This document shows positions 17,860-26,555 of a stretch of 64,000 bases of DNA, piece by piece (the first letter of the stretch is position 1; each line of letters begins with the position of its first letter). Both the position numbers and the translations under genes were made by a program. The DNA lies in contig NZ_JAAGKO020000009.1 in the NCBI RefSeq assembly GCF_027947535.2, positions 124,001 to 188,000 on the forward strand, given 5' to 3'. Under the pieces are notes generated by a model that was not told the origin of the DNA, made no database searches, and worked only from the letters and a program-made list of their open reading frames with translations. This DNA is from Streptantibioticus silvisoli (GTDB taxonomy: Bacteria > Actinomycetota > Actinomycetes > Streptomycetales > Streptomycetaceae).

Positions 17860-18432
17860 TTACGCCGGGCCGGCGGACGCGGAGGCGCTGGCGGAGGCCT
17901 TGCGGCAGCCGGGCTGTCCGGCCATCGCCTTGCCAATGTCGCCGGCCTGGAGCTTGGTCAGCGCGTCGCCGCTGCTCTGGCTGAGCGGGACGAGCTGGTC
18001 GGAGACGGTCTTCAGGCCGTCGGCGAACTTTCCCTGGTCGGAGGCGTCGAGCCCCTGGACCGTCTTCTGGAGCTTGGAGTACGAGGAGGCGATGCCGGTG
18101 AGCTGGGTGACCGCGTTCTTCCGGAGCGTCGCGCCCTTGTCGACCGGGGGCGCCCCCGCGTCCTGGATCGCCTTGGCGAGCGTCTGGTAGGCCCCGGCGA
18201 TCTGCCCGAAGGCGGCCGAGTCGGTCTGCTGGACCTGCGCGGGGCTGTTCCCGGCCGCGGAGACCGAGGCGATGGCGCTGGTGGCCCGCTGAATGGTGGC
18301 CTGCTGCGGCTGCACCTGGTCGCAGACCTTCTTCGCGTACGCGTTGACCTGATCGTCCGAGTCGCTGCACCCCGCGACCGCGAGCGTCGCGATCGCGGCG
18401 CAGCACAGACCGGCCGAGAGTTTCTTGATCAC
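17860..18432 (-). CDS. Small secreted lipoprotein of unknown function
   Basis: A 190-residue protein with a lipoprotein signal: MIKKLSAGLCCAAIATLAVAGC, lipobox VAGC, Cys at 22. The mature part is predicted to be all helix (YAKKVCDQVQPQQATIQRAT ... LTKLQAGDIGKAMAG), with one further Cys pair candidate (CDQVQ, PGCRK). It ends in an Ala/Ser repeat (KASASASASAGPA). Its function is unknown. Such small helical lipoproteins are common in Streptomyces. It is monocistronic, and the stop lies 504 bp from the next minus-strand gene. Confidence 0.8.
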   Translation of the reverse strand: MIKKLSAGLCCAAIATLAVAGCSDSDDQVNAYAKKVCDQVQPQQATIQRATSAIASVSAAGNSPAQVQQTDSAAFGQIAGAYQTLAKAIQDAGAPPVDKGATLRKNAVTQLTGIASSYSKLQKTVQGLDASDQGKFADGLKTVSDQLVPLSQSSGDALTKLQAGDIGKAMAGQPGCRKASASASASAGPA

Positions 18433-19264
18433 CGGGCGATTCCTTCCGTGGGTGGTTCCGGACGGGGAACATACACGGCGAAAGGGGGTCGGGCCACGAG
18501 TTGATCGGATGGTACGACCGGGATTGTCGCGTTATGCCCCAGCCAGGTCGGCCGCGCCAGCAAGTACCGGCGCCAGCACCCTGACGCACCGCCCACCCAA
18601 CCCTTCTGCCCCACGTCCACCCTGACGACCAGCCAGTTTCGTCCCCCGACGCGCCTTCGACGGACCACCCGGCCAGGCGGCGGACCCGTTGTTGCCTTCA
18701 TCACCTACGGCGATATCGCGGCGGCCGAAGCCGTGAACCGCTCCCGCCACGACGAGCGAGTACGCCCGACACGCAAGCGGACGACGCGGGCCGTCCCGCC
18801 CGACGGCGCGGCACCGGTTGGCGGACCGACGGCGTACCGGTGGCCGGACCCGTGGCAGACCGGTTCCGGACATGCGAAAGGGCAGACGCACGGATCAGGA
18901 TCGTGGTCTGCGAAACGCCTCACCGAGGCCCGGCGCGTCCGCCCCGGCACGCGAGCCGAACCGCCAACGTCACGGGTACCCGGAGAGCCCCGGATACGGG
19001 ACGCGGGCACGGCACGGCACGGCACGGCACGGCACGGCACGGCACGGCACGGCACGGCACGGCACGGCACGGCACGGCACGGCACGGCACGGCACGGCAC
19101 GGCACGGCACGGCCAGAGGCTGAGCGCCGGACGGGCTTCGGGGCAATCTGAGCGCACGCAACCGCGACGCCGGTCGCCCCGGGCCGATCCGCTGCCGGGC
19201 GACGGCAAATCACCCGAACGTGGTTCGGACTGATGAACCGCAGCGCCGACTCGCGGCTCAGAGC
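18433..19264. other. 832-bp gene-free region with pentanucleotide array
   Basis: No frame here looks coding. Open frames on both strands are Arg/Pro-rich, lack homologous motifs and cross the microsatellite. The only structure seen is the GGCAC array at 19006-19110. The lipoprotein promoter should lie just right of 18433. Confidence 0.5.
19006..19110. repeat. Microsatellite: GGCAC x 21
   Basis: Twenty-one perfect tandem copies of GGCAC cover 105 bp without interruption. The unit is not a multiple of three. Encoded in any frame it gives RHGTA- or AVPCR-type nonsense repeats. Confidence 0.96.
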
Positions 19265-19696
19265 TCAGACCTGATGGACCGCAGCCGGTGACACCGGCCA
19301 GGTCATACGAATCGTGCCGCCGTCCGGTCCGGTGGTGACCTCGACGTCGTCGACCAGGCCGCTGATGACGGCGAGACCCATGCGGCTCTCGTCGTCGGCC
19401 TCGTCCGCACCGGCTCCGGCGGGTCCGCCCGACGCGCCCGGCCCGGCCGGAATGCCGTCGCCGACCTCGATGGAGAACTTCTTCTCCTCCTCGGTCAGCC
19501 GCACCAGCACGGGCTGATCCACCTCGTTCATGCGGTGCAGCCCGACGGCTCGGGTGCACGCCTCGCCCACCGCGAGCCGCACCTCGTCCAGCACTGCCTC
19601 GTCCACCCCCGCTCGGCGGGCGACCGCGGCCGCCACCAGGCGGGCGGTACGAACATGTTCGGGCAGGGCGCTGAACAGCAGCTCAACGGTGGCCAT
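19265..19696 (-). CDS. RsbW/SpoIIAB-like ATP-binding protein (BldG-associated anti-sigma factor)
   Basis: A 143-residue GHKL-type kinase fold. The N-box-like region is LAVGEACTRAVGLH, followed by VGDGIPAG (G1) and SRMGLAVISGLVDDVE (G2 and ATP lid). A Gly/Ala/Pro-rich loop is inserted at about 85-105. The ATG at 19696 has AGGGAG 9 nt upstream. A longer frame from GTG 19789 has no family support. It lies 147 bp downstream of bldG on the same strand. In S. coelicolor the two are known to be co-transcribed, and this anti-sigma factor phosphorylates or is bound by BldG. Confidence 0.88.
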   Translation of the reverse strand: MATVELLFSALPEHVRTARLVAAAVARRAGVDEAVLDEVRLAVGEACTRAVGLHRMNEVDQPVLVRLTEEEKKFSIEVGDGIPAGPGASGGPAGAGADEADDESRMGLAVISGLVDDVEVTTGPDGGTIRMTWPVSPAAVHQV

Positions 19697-19843
19697 CGAC
19701 GGACTCCCTAGAAGGTCAGGGCAGCGCGACAGGAGCCCGGGGCCCGCCTCGCGGACGACCCCGGGTGCCTCACGTACTCGGGCGGACACGGGATGTCACG
19801 CGGACGACCGGCCTCAGTCGGCCGCCGCGTGTCACCGCCGCCG

Positions 19844-20185
19844 TCAGTCCGTAGCCGAGACAGCCTCATCGACCGAGGTGTGAATCGGAAACACCTTGGT
19901 CAGACCGGTGATTCGGAAAATCTTCAGAATGCGCTCCTGGTTGCACACCAGACGCAGCGAACCCTCGTGGGCGCGCACTCGCTTGAGTCCGCCGACGAGT
20001 ACACCCAGGCCGGTGGAGTCGAGGAAGTCAACGCCCTCCATGTCCACGACCAGGTGGTAGCTGCCGTCGTTGACGAGCTCGACCAACTGCTCGCGCAGCT
20101 TGGGCGCGGTGTATACATCAATCTCGCCACCGACCCGGACAACCGTACGGTCGCCAACGGTCTCGGTCGACAGGGACAGGTCCAC
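19844..20185 (-). CDS. bldG: Anti-sigma factor antagonist BldG
   Basis: A 113-residue STAS-domain protein needed in Streptomyces for aerial mycelium and antibiotic production. It starts at GTG 20185 ([20 protein letters not shown]), with GGAGG 4 nt before. The phosphorylation site is Ser57 in [13 protein letters not shown], as in S. coelicolor BldG. The sequence looks nearly identical to that protein from memory. It works by partner switching: unphosphorylated BldG sequesters an RsbW-like anti-sigma factor and so frees a sigma factor. It is divergent from the helicase gene across a 128-bp promoter region. Confidence 0.97.
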   Translation of the reverse strand: MDLSLSTETVGDRTVVRVGGEIDVYTAPKLREQLVELVNDGSYHLVVDMEGVDFLDSTGLGVLVGGLKRVRAHEGSLRLVCNQERILKIFRITGLTKVFPIHTSVDEAVSATD

Positions 20186-20313
20186 GGAACCTCCAGCACC
20201 TTGCATCGAGCGGTCGCCCCCCATGGATCGGCAGCCGCGATGGCATTCAATCACTTACCAGCGGGCAAGGACGACGCTTACAGCGTTTGTCCGTCACACC
20301 GGTGACACACTGA

Positions 20314-23300
20314 GTGCCGATGGCCCACGATCCCGCACCGCAACCTCGGCACGGCCGACCCGCTCCCTCCACGGTCCTCGACAGGATCGCGTCGGGCGCG
20401 GGCCGCGCCGCGCGCGTCACTCATACGGAGCACTTGCCCCCAAGAACGGGACGGCATGCCGATTGGCCTGAGCAGATCCGCCCGGAAGTGATCGATGCCA
20501 TCCGGGCGGCCGGTATCACCCGCCCCTGGGAGCACCAGGCCCGCACCGCGGCCCACGCACTCCGGGGCGAATCCGTCGTCATCGCCACCGGCACCGCCTC
20601 CGGCAAGTCCCTGGCCTACCTCGTCCCGGTCCTCAGCGCCCTCCTGGACGGCGCCGACGCCGCAGCCCGCCCCTCCCGACCTCCCCGCACCTCCCGCTCC
20701 CGCTCAACGGCCCCTCACGAGGCCGGCGTGGCGAGCGAGGAGGTCAACGGGGTCAGTGGGGTCGGTCTGGTCGCTGGGGTCGATCGGGTCGGTGAGAGCG
20801 GTGAGGTCGGTGGCGTCGACGGGGTCGGCCGCGTCAACGGGGTCGCCGAGGTCGGAACGGGTGACGCCGAAATAACGGATGGCGCCGGCGTGGCGGAGGG
20901 TGTCGGTCCGACGGTCGACGCCGGCGTGGCGGGCGACAGCGGCGTAGCGGCGGGCGGTGGCCGCGCGGCGAACGACAGCGGTTCGACGCCTGACGCCGGC
21001 ACCGCGCACGCCGCGGAGGCGGAGACCACGGAAACTTCTGCGGCCATCGAGAGTGACGCCGTTACGCAGGTTGACGCCGGGGCGACAAACGGTGGCGATC
21101 CGGGCGCAGCGGGCGGAGACGGCCCGGCAGGCGGGGACGGCGGCGCGGCGGACGGCGCCGACGGCGTGTCGAGCTGGAGCGGCGCGCCGGGTGCGGGGAA
21201 CGTGTCGGGCGCGGACGGCGTGTCGGGCGGGGGAAGCGTGTCGGGCGGGGCCGATTCCGACGACGCGCCGGGCGCGGGGAGCGCGGCCGGTGCGGGCGGC
21301 AGAAGGAGCCGGTCGGGTGCCGACGGCGCTACGGGCACCGGCGCGCGCCCCCTGCAGGGCGCCGTGCCCGACGGCGCGAAGTCGGCCGGCGGCGCGCGGG
21401 CGCGGGTGACCGGCCGGGGAGCGACCGCGCTCTACCTCGCCCCCACGAAAGCCCTCGCCGCCGATCAGCGGCGCGCGGTGGCCGAACTGGCCGCCCCGCT
21501 CGGCACCGCGGTGCGCGCGGCCGTCTACGACGGCGACACGCCGTTCGAGGAACGCGAGTGGGTCCGGCAGTACGGCACCTACGTGCTGACCAACCCCGAC
21601 ATGCTGCACCGCGGCATCCTGCCGGGCCACGCCCGCTGGGCCTCCTTCCTGCGGCAGCTGCGGTACGTCGTCATCGACGAGTGCCACACGTATCGCGGCG
21701 TGTTCGGTTCGCACGTCGCCCAGGTGCTGCGGCGACTGCGCCGGATCTGCGCCCGTTACGGTGCCGATCCCGTCTTCCTGCTGGCCTCCGCCACCGCCGC
21801 CGACCCCGCCGAGGCCGCACGACGGCTCACCGGTGTGCCGGTCGTCGAGGTCACCGACGACGCCTCACCGCGCGGTGAACTGGTGTTCGCCCTCTGGGAA
21901 CCGCCCCTCACCGAGCTGAGCGGCGAACGCGGTGCCCCGGTCCGCCGCACGGCCACCGCCGAGACCGCCGAACTGCTCACCGACCTCGTCACGCTCGGCA
22001 CCCGCACCGTCGCATTCGTCCGTTCCCGGCGCGCCGCGGAACTCATCGCACTGCTCGCACAGGACCGGCTGGCGGAGGTCGACGACTCACTTCCGGGCCG
22101 GGTCGCCGCCTATCGCGGCGGTTATCTGCCGGAGGAACGCCGTGCGCTCGAACGCGATCTGCACAGCGGCCGGCTGCTCGGCCTGGCCTCCACCACCGCC
22201 CTCGAACTCGGCGTCGACGTTTCCGGACTGGACGCCGTCCTGCTGGCCGGCTACCCGGGCACCCGGGCCTCCCTGTGGCAGCAGGCCGGGCGCGCCGGAC
22301 GCGGCGGCGAGGGCGCGCTGGCGGTACTCGTCGCCCGGGACGATCCGCTGGACACCTACCTCGTCCACCATCCCGAGGCGCTGTTCGACCGCCCGGTGGA
22401 GTCCACCGTCCTGGACCCGGACAACCCGTACGTCCTCGCCCCGCACCTGTGCGCCGCAGCCGCCGAACTGCCCCTGACCGAGGAGGACCTGGCCCTCTTC
22501 GGCCCCGAGTCCGCCTCGCTCGTGGCACAGCTGGAGACCCGCGGTCTGCTGCGGCGCCGGTCCGGCGGCTGGTACTGGACCCGCCGGGAACGCGCCGCCG
22601 ACCTCACCGACATCCGCGGCGAAGGCGGCCGCCCGATCCAGGTCGTGGAATCCGGCACCGGCCGGCTGCTCGGTACCGTCGACGCCTCCGCCGCCCACAC
22701 CAGCGTCCACGACGGCGCGGTCCACCTGCACCGCGGCCGCACCTACCTCGTCACCCGGCTCGACCTGGAGGACTCCGTCGCGCTGGTCGAGCGGGCCGAG
22801 CCGCCGTACTCCACCATGGCCCGCGACACCACGGCGATCTCCGTCCTGTCCACCGAGACCGAACTCCCCTGGGGCGCGGCCCGGTTGTCGTTCGGCTCCG
22901 TAGAGGTCACCCACCAGGTCGTGTCCTACCTGCGCCGGAAACTCATCACCGGCGAGGTGCTCGGCGAGAGCAAGCTCGACCTGCCGCCACGCACCCTGCG
23001 CACCCGCGCGGTCTGGTGGTCCCTCACCGAGGACCAGCTCGCCGACGCCGGCGTCCTGCCCGACGAACTGCCCGGCGCCCTGCACGCCGCCGAACACGCC
23101 TCCATCGGCCTCCTCCCACTCTTCGCCACCTGCGACCGCTGGGACATCGGCGGCGTGTCGTTCCCGCTGCACCCCGACACCGGGCTTCCCACGGTCTTCG
23201 TCTACGACGGCCACTCCGGCGGTGCGGGCTTCGCCGAACGCGCCTTCCACACCGCCCGCACCTGGCTCACCGCCACCCGCGAGGCCATCGCATCCTGCGA

Positions 23301-23424
23301 CTGCGACTCCGGCTGCCCGTCCTGCGTGCAGTCGCCCAAGTGCGGCAACGGCAACGACCCCCTCGACAAGTCCGCCGCCGTCCGCGTCCTCGACTGCCTC
23401 CTGTCCTCGGCCACGGCGACCTAG
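20314..23424 (+). CDS. DEAD-box helicase (YprA/DUF1998 type) with large low-complexity insertion
   Basis: A 1036-residue superfamily 2 helicase. Motif I is ATGTASGKSLAYL (about 91-103). Motif Ia is LYLAPTKALAADQ (about 373). DEAH-like VIDECH, ASATAADP and the C-lobe blocks STTALELGVDVSGLDAVLL and QQAGRAGRGG follow. The C-terminal DUF1998-type domain has four cysteines in CDCDSGCPSCVQSPKCGNGNDPLD. Between motifs I and Ia lies an extra segment of about 255 residues (114-370) rich in Gly, Ala, Val, Asp and Ser, with a VGxVxGVG-like repeat. Without it the length would be near 780, the usual size. The start is GTG 20314 or ATG 20320. Confidence 0.9.
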   Translation: MPMAHDPAPQPRHGRPAPSTVLDRIASGAGRAARVTHTEHLPPRTGRHADWPEQIRPEVIDAIRAAGITRPWEHQARTAAHALRGESVVIATGTASGKSLAYLVPVLSALLDGADAAARPSRPPRTSRSRSTAPHEAGVASEEVNGVSGVGLVAGVDRVGESGEVGGVDGVGRVNGVAEVGTGDAEITDGAGVAEGVGPTVDAGVAGDSGVAAGGGRAANDSGSTPDAGTAHAAEAETTETSAAIESDAVTQVDAGATNGGDPGAAGGDGPAGGDGGAADGADGVSSWSGAPGAGNVSGADGVSGGGSVSGGADSDDAPGAGSAAGAGGRRSRSGADGATGTGARPLQGAVPDGAKSAGGARARVTGRGATALYLAPTKALAADQRRAVAELAAPLGTAVRAAVYDGDTPFEEREWVRQYGTYVLTNPDMLHRGILPGHARWASFLRQLRYVVIDECHTYRGVFGSHVAQVLRRLRRICARYGADPVFLLASATAADPAEAARRLTGVPVVEVTDDASPRGELVFALWEPPLTELSGERGAPVRRTATAETAELLTDLVTLGTRTVAFVRSRRAAELIALLAQDRLAEVDDSLPGRVAAYRGGYLPEERRALERDLHSGRLLGLASTTALELGVDVSGLDAVLLAGYPGTRASLWQQAGRAGRGGEGALAVLVARDDPLDTYLVHHPEALFDRPVESTVLDPDNPYVLAPHLCAAAAELPLTEEDLALFGPESASLVAQLETRGLLRRRSGGWYWTRRERAADLTDIRGEGGRPIQVVESGTGRLLGTVDASAAHTSVHDGAVHLHRGRTYLVTRLDLEDSVALVERAEPPYSTMARDTTAISVLSTETELPWGAARLSFGSVEVTHQVVSYLRRKLITGEVLGESKLDLPPRTLRTRAVWWSLTEDQLADAGVLPDELPGALHAAEHASIGLLPLFATCDRWDIGGVSFPLHPDTGLPTVFVYDGHSGGAGFAERAFHTARTWLTATREAIASCDCDSGCPSCVQSPKCGNGNDPLDKSAAVRVLDCLLSSATAT

Positions 23425-23994
23425 AACCACCGCACCGCCAGCCCGGCCGCCCACCCGGCCGCCCACCACGGCACCGTCCGCCATCGCACCGTCAGCCCCG
23501 GCACCGCCAGCGATGCCTCCGTCAGCCACCGCACAGTCAGCCCTGGCACCGCCAACCACCGCACCGCCCGCCCCGCCATCGGCCACCGCACCCGTGCCCT
23601 CGTCCGACGGCCCCGCTCGCGCGCGGCTCCTGGCCGGGCCGGTCGGGAACGGGAAGCCTGGCCCCGGCACCTCGGCGGTGACGTCGGCCACCTCGCCGAC
23701 CACCACGCAGGCGTCCAGCCGTGCGCCCTGTGCCTGAGCGACGCGTTCCGCCGCCTGGCACGCGGTCCGTTCACCGTCCAGGGCGCGATCCGCCGCCGCG
23801 AGCGCCGCGAGGTCGGCCGCGCCGCCGGCCCGGTGGCGTGACGCGACGGCCTGACCGAGCCCCAGCAGGGCGGCGAACACCGTGCACAGCAGCCCGGTCG
23901 CCACCACGGCCCACACCGTCGCGGACCCCCGATCCCGGCCCCGGCCCCGCCCCAAGGCCGGGCCACGGTCCCGGTCCCGCCTCACCGCGCTCAC
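22087..23994 (-). CDS. TadE-like protein of helicase/pilus neighbourhood (Rv3654c-like), frame reads through antisense to helicase
   Basis: Only the first 110-130 residues look like a real gene. They hold a basic start (MSAVRRDRDRG), then RGSATVWAVVATGLLCTVFA, a TadE-type pseudopilin segment, then RHRAGGAADLAALAAAD and a conserved Cys pair (TACQAAER, LDACVVVG). Homologues are 120-150 residues. Here no stop occurs after the conserved part. The frame continues through Gly/Ala/Asp repeats encoded by the C-rich repeat at 23425-23600 and then 1.3 kb antisense to the helicase gene, ending at 22087 (635 codons). Where translation really ends is unknown. The start overlaps the tadE stop by 4 bp. It is probably a minor pilin of the Tad system. 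Confidence 0.5.
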   Translation of the reverse strand: MSAVRRDRDRGPALGRGRGRDRGSATVWAVVATGLLCTVFAALLGLGQAVASRHRAGGAADLAALAAADRALDGERTACQAAERVAQAQGARLDACVVVGEVADVTAEVPGPGFPFPTGPARSRARAGPSDEGTGAVADGGAGGAVVGGARADCAVADGGIAGGAGADGAMADGAVVGGRVGGRAGGAVVLGRRGRGQEAVEDADGGGLVEGVVAVAALGRLHAGRAAGVAVAGCDGLAGGGEPGAGGVEGAFGEARTAGVAVVDEDRGKPGVGVQRERHAADVPAVAGGEEWEEADGGVFGGVQGAGQFVGQDAGVGELVLGEGPPDRAGAQGAWRQVELALAEHLAGDEFPAQVGHDLVGDLYGAERQPGRAPGEFGLGGQDGDRRGVAGHGGVRRLGPLDQRDGVLQVEPGDEVGAAAVQVDRAVVDAGVGGGGVDGTEQPAGAGFHDLDRAAAFAADVGEVGGAFPAGPVPAAGPAPQQTAGLQLCHERGGLGAEEGQVLLGQGQFGGCGAQVRGEDVRVVRVQDGGLHRAVEQRLGMVDEVGVQRIVPGDEYRQRALAAASGAPGLLPQGGPGARVAGQQDGVQSGNVDAEFEGGGGGQAEQPAAVQIAFERTAFLRQITAAIGGDPARK

Positions 23995-24413
23995 CGGACA
24001 GTCCCCTCGTCCAAGGCGGCCGCCTCAGCGCCGACGGTCACCGACAGCAACCGCGCCAGCCCGCCTGGCCCCAGCGAACGCGCCGTCACCCGCACCCGCA
24101 CCAGGTCACCACCGCGCCGTACCGTCACCAACGCGCCGGAGGGTGCGGCGGCGGAGGCTGCGGCGACCGCAACGGAGGCGGGCTCCGACCTGGCCACCGA
24201 ACGCGCGCCGGCTCTGGCCGCGTCCACGCACCTGATCTGCGCGGTCGCCGCCTGGAGCCCCCACAGCAGCATCGCGGTGAACACCACGAGCACCGGCAAC
24301 ACCACCGCCGTCTCAGCCGTCACATACCCCGCGTCCGTTCCCCCGCGCCCAGCCCGCCGCGCCCGCCAGCAACGGCGGGCAACGGCGGGAAGGCGCAGGT
24401 CAGAAGGACACAT
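23991..24413 (-). CDS. TadE-family minor pilin
   Basis: A 140-residue protein. The pseudopilin segment is GYVTAETAVVLPVLVVFTAM (about 28-47), where GxxTAE is a typical prepilin-like cleavage context, followed by a transmembrane helix and AARAGARSVARSE. The C-terminal half is beta-rich (GALVTVRRGGDLVRVRVTA), as in TadE. It overlaps the upstream pilin gene by 14 bp and the downstream TadE-like gene by 4 bp, so it belongs to one tightly coupled operon. It should sit in the membrane and support pilus assembly. Confidence 0.85.
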   Translation of the reverse strand: MCPSDLRLPAVARRCWRARRAGRGGTDAGYVTAETAVVLPVLVVFTAMLLWGLQAATAQIRCVDAARAGARSVARSEPASVAVAAASAAAPSGALVTVRRGGDLVRVRVTARSLGPGGLARLLSVTVGAEAAALDEGTVR

Positions 24414-24663
24414 CGAGCGCCTTCTTGATCATGCCGGTGAGGGCGGAACTCACCGCCGCGCTGGTGACGACCTTGTACAGCACCGCCGCGAACCCGCACG
24501 CCGCCACCGTGCCCACGGCGTACTCCGCCGTCGACATCCCGGCGTCAGCCGCCGCGCCGCGCATCGCACGCCAACGGGCCGAGACCCCGCCTCCACGTCG
24601 TACGCCGCATGCGCCGCCGAGCTTGCGGCCGTGCCGCATCGCGTCCTTGATCCAACTGGTCAT
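24400..24663 (-). CDS. DUF4244 Flp-like pilin subunit
   Basis: An 87-residue protein. The ATG at 24663 is chosen because AGGAGGA lies 4 nt upstream; an in-frame start 24 bp earlier lacks this. After a basic N-terminus the sequence AAADAGMSTAEYAVGTVAAC (about 41-60) gives the prepilin-like G/MSTAEY cleavage and helix motif. A transmembrane helix follows and the tail is TGMIKKALDVSF. Flp-type pilins of this size form the fibre of Tad pili, so this is the candidate major subunit of the operon. Confidence 0.85.
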   Translation of the reverse strand: MTSWIKDAMRHGRKLGGACGVRRGGGVSARWRAMRGAAADAGMSTAEYAVGTVAACGFAAVLYKVVTSAAVSSALTGMIKKALDVSF

Positions 24664-24813
24664 GTCTTCCTCCTGGTTTCCGTTCACCCCGACTGCCGGG
24701 GCGATGGGTTCGGTACGTTCCGTGATCCGGCCGGGACACTCAGCCGCGCACCCCGGACCGCTGTCGCGGCTCAGGTCTCGTGGACCCCGCGCCCGACGCG
24801 TGCTCCCGCCTCT

Positions 24814-25608
24814 TCAGCCCCCGCCGGTCATCACCCCCGCCAGGCCGATGACCACCGGCACGACGCCCACCGCGAGAAAGGCCGGCAGGAAGCACAGGCC
24901 CAGCGGCGCGGTCGCCAGCACCGCGGCCCGCCGTGCCCGTGCCCCCGCCGCACGGGCCCGCCCGGCACGGCACTCCGCCGCGAACCGCGTCACCGCCGCG
25001 ACCGGTGGCACCCCGGTCGTCACCGACCGCGCCATCCACCGAGCGAGGTCGCAGGCCCCCGGCACCACCGCCAGCCGCTGCCAGCACCGCGCCGGGTCAC
25101 CGCCCAGCCGCACCTCCGCGGCGATCCGGCGCAACGCCTCACCCAGCGGGCCGCCCAACGTGCGCCCCACCGCGTCCGCCGCCGCGACCGGGCCGGCCCC
25201 GGAAGCGAGACACGCCGCCAACAGCTCCGCCGCCTCCGGCAGTCGGCTTCCCACCGCGGCGGCGACGGGAGAGGCCCGCGCCGCAGCCGTCCTCCGCCAT
25301 CGCCGGGCGCCGTACGCGGCGGCCGCGCCCAGCAGGCACCCGGCGGCACCGCCGACCAACCAGCCCGCCGCCACCCCCGCCCCGGCGGGCACGGCCCACG
25401 CACGGGCTGCCGCCCGGAGTGCTTCCGCCCGGCCGCCGAACCGGTGCCGCCGACGCGACTCACCGGCCCCCAGCAACGCCTCCCGGCGCCGCCGCGCCGA
25501 CCGTGCCCGGCGCACCGCCCTCCCCACCGCACCGGCCGCCGAGGCAGCGCCCGCTCCGACGGCGAGCCACGCCCCCTCCCCGAGGCTGTGGACCACCCCC
25601 GCGCTCAC
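24814..25608 (-). CDS. Type II secretion F-domain protein (TadC-like)
   Basis: A 264-residue membrane protein with start GTG 25608 overlapping the stop of the upstream TadB-like gene (GTGA). The F domain has LPEAAELLAACLASGAGPVAA, LGGDPARCWQRLAVVPG and a C-terminal pair of hydrophobic helices (LGLCFLPAFLAVGVVPVVIG). The N-terminus is Ala-rich with Arg patches. It should form the inner-membrane platform of the Tad pilus together with its partner upstream. Confidence 0.83.
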   Translation of the reverse strand: MSAGVVHSLGEGAWLAVGAGAASAAGAVGRAVRRARSARRRREALLGAGESRRRHRFGGRAEALRAAARAWAVPAGAGVAAGWLVGGAAGCLLGAAAAYGARRWRRTAAARASPVAAAVGSRLPEAAELLAACLASGAGPVAAADAVGRTLGGPLGEALRRIAAEVRLGGDPARCWQRLAVVPGACDLARWMARSVTTGVPPVAAVTRFAAECRAGRARAAGARARRAAVLATAPLGLCFLPAFLAVGVVPVVIGLAGVMTGGG

Positions 25609-26555
25609 GACGGCACCCCCTCCGCGGTCCGCACGATCCGCGCGGTCCACGCCAGCCCGGCCCACTCCAGCGCGGCCCCCACGACCAGGCAGGCGAACCC
25701 GACCGCGGTGCGGAACAACACCCGCAACGGATCGGCGCCCAACGACACGCCGAGCAACACGCCGAAGGCCGGCAGCAGCGCGAGCATCGCGGCCGTCACC
25801 TTGGGGCCGGCCAACTGCGCGCGCAGGTCCTCACGTTGGCTTCGTTCTGCTCTCAGCGAGGCGGCCACCCGGTCCAGCCCGTCCGCGAGACCGGCGCCCC
25901 CGTCCACCGCCACCTCCCAGCAGACGGCCACAGCGGCCAGTCCCTCCGCCCCGAGCTGCCCCGCCGCCTCACGCAACGCCGACGGCACGTCGCCGCCGAA
26001 CCGGGCCGCCGCCAGCAAGGGCGTCAACGCCGCCCACCCCTGCGCCACATCCGTCCCGCGCAGCCGCTCGACCGCCTCGGTCAGCACCAGCTCCGGTGGG
26101 CTGCCGGCCCGCAGTTCACCGGCGAGCGCCGCGCACAGCCCGGCCACGGCCTCCTCGCGCGCCTCGCACGCCAACCGCTGCTCCCGGCACCGCAGTCGGC
26201 GCCCCACGCACGGCACCGCCACCGCACCGGCCAGCAACGGAACCGGCGAACGGGCCGCCAGCGCCAGCAGAAGCCCTGCCGGCAAGCACAGCGTCTCCGG
26301 GCCGATCCGGGCCCCCAGGCGGCGCTCCAGGCGTTTCTTGCCCCGCCCGTACGCCGCCACCAGCACGGCCCGCACACGCACCGCCCGTACCTCCGACCCC
26401 CGGCCCGGTCCCGACGCAGCGGTCGCCCGCTCCGATCCGGTGCCGGTCAGCAACAACCGCACCCTGCGCGCCGCGCCGGCCCGGCGGTGCAGCGCCCACA
26501 CCGCGACCATCGCCACCCCCGCCACGCTCCACGCTGCGGCCAGCTCCGCGTCCAT
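25605..26555 (-). CDS. Type II secretion F-domain protein (TadB-like)
   Basis: A 316-residue membrane protein. The ATG at 26555 shares a base with the tadA stop (TGATG). It has an N-terminal transmembrane helix (AAWSVAGVAMVAVWALHRR) and two helices at 95-130. The F domain contains ALAGELRAGSPPELVLTEA, AARFGGDVPSALREAA, DGGAGLADGLDRVA and a final hydrophobic pair (AAMLALLPAFGVLLGVSLG). It is the predicted partner of the TadC-like protein. Confidence 0.85.
   Translation of the reverse strand: MDAELAAAWSVAGVAMVAVWALHRRAGAARRVRLLLTGTGSERATAASGPGRGSEVRAVRVRAVLVAAYGRGKKRLERRLGARIGPETLCLPAGLLLALAARSPVPLLAGAVAVPCVGRRLRCREQRLACEAREEAVAGLCAALAGELRAGSPPELVLTEAVERLRGTDVAQGWAALTPLLAAARFGGDVPSALREAAGQLGAEGLAAVAVCWEVAVDGGAGLADGLDRVAASLRAERSQREDLRAQLAGPKVTAAMLALLPAFGVLLGVSLGADPLRVLFRTAVGFACLVVGAALEWAGLAWTARIVRTAEGVPS

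Noticed and set aside
18968-19233. Repetitive protein coded by the GGCAC array (RHGTA or AVPCR repeats)
   Set aside because: A 5-bp unit keeps frames open on both strands equally. No ribosome binding site and no homologous flank.
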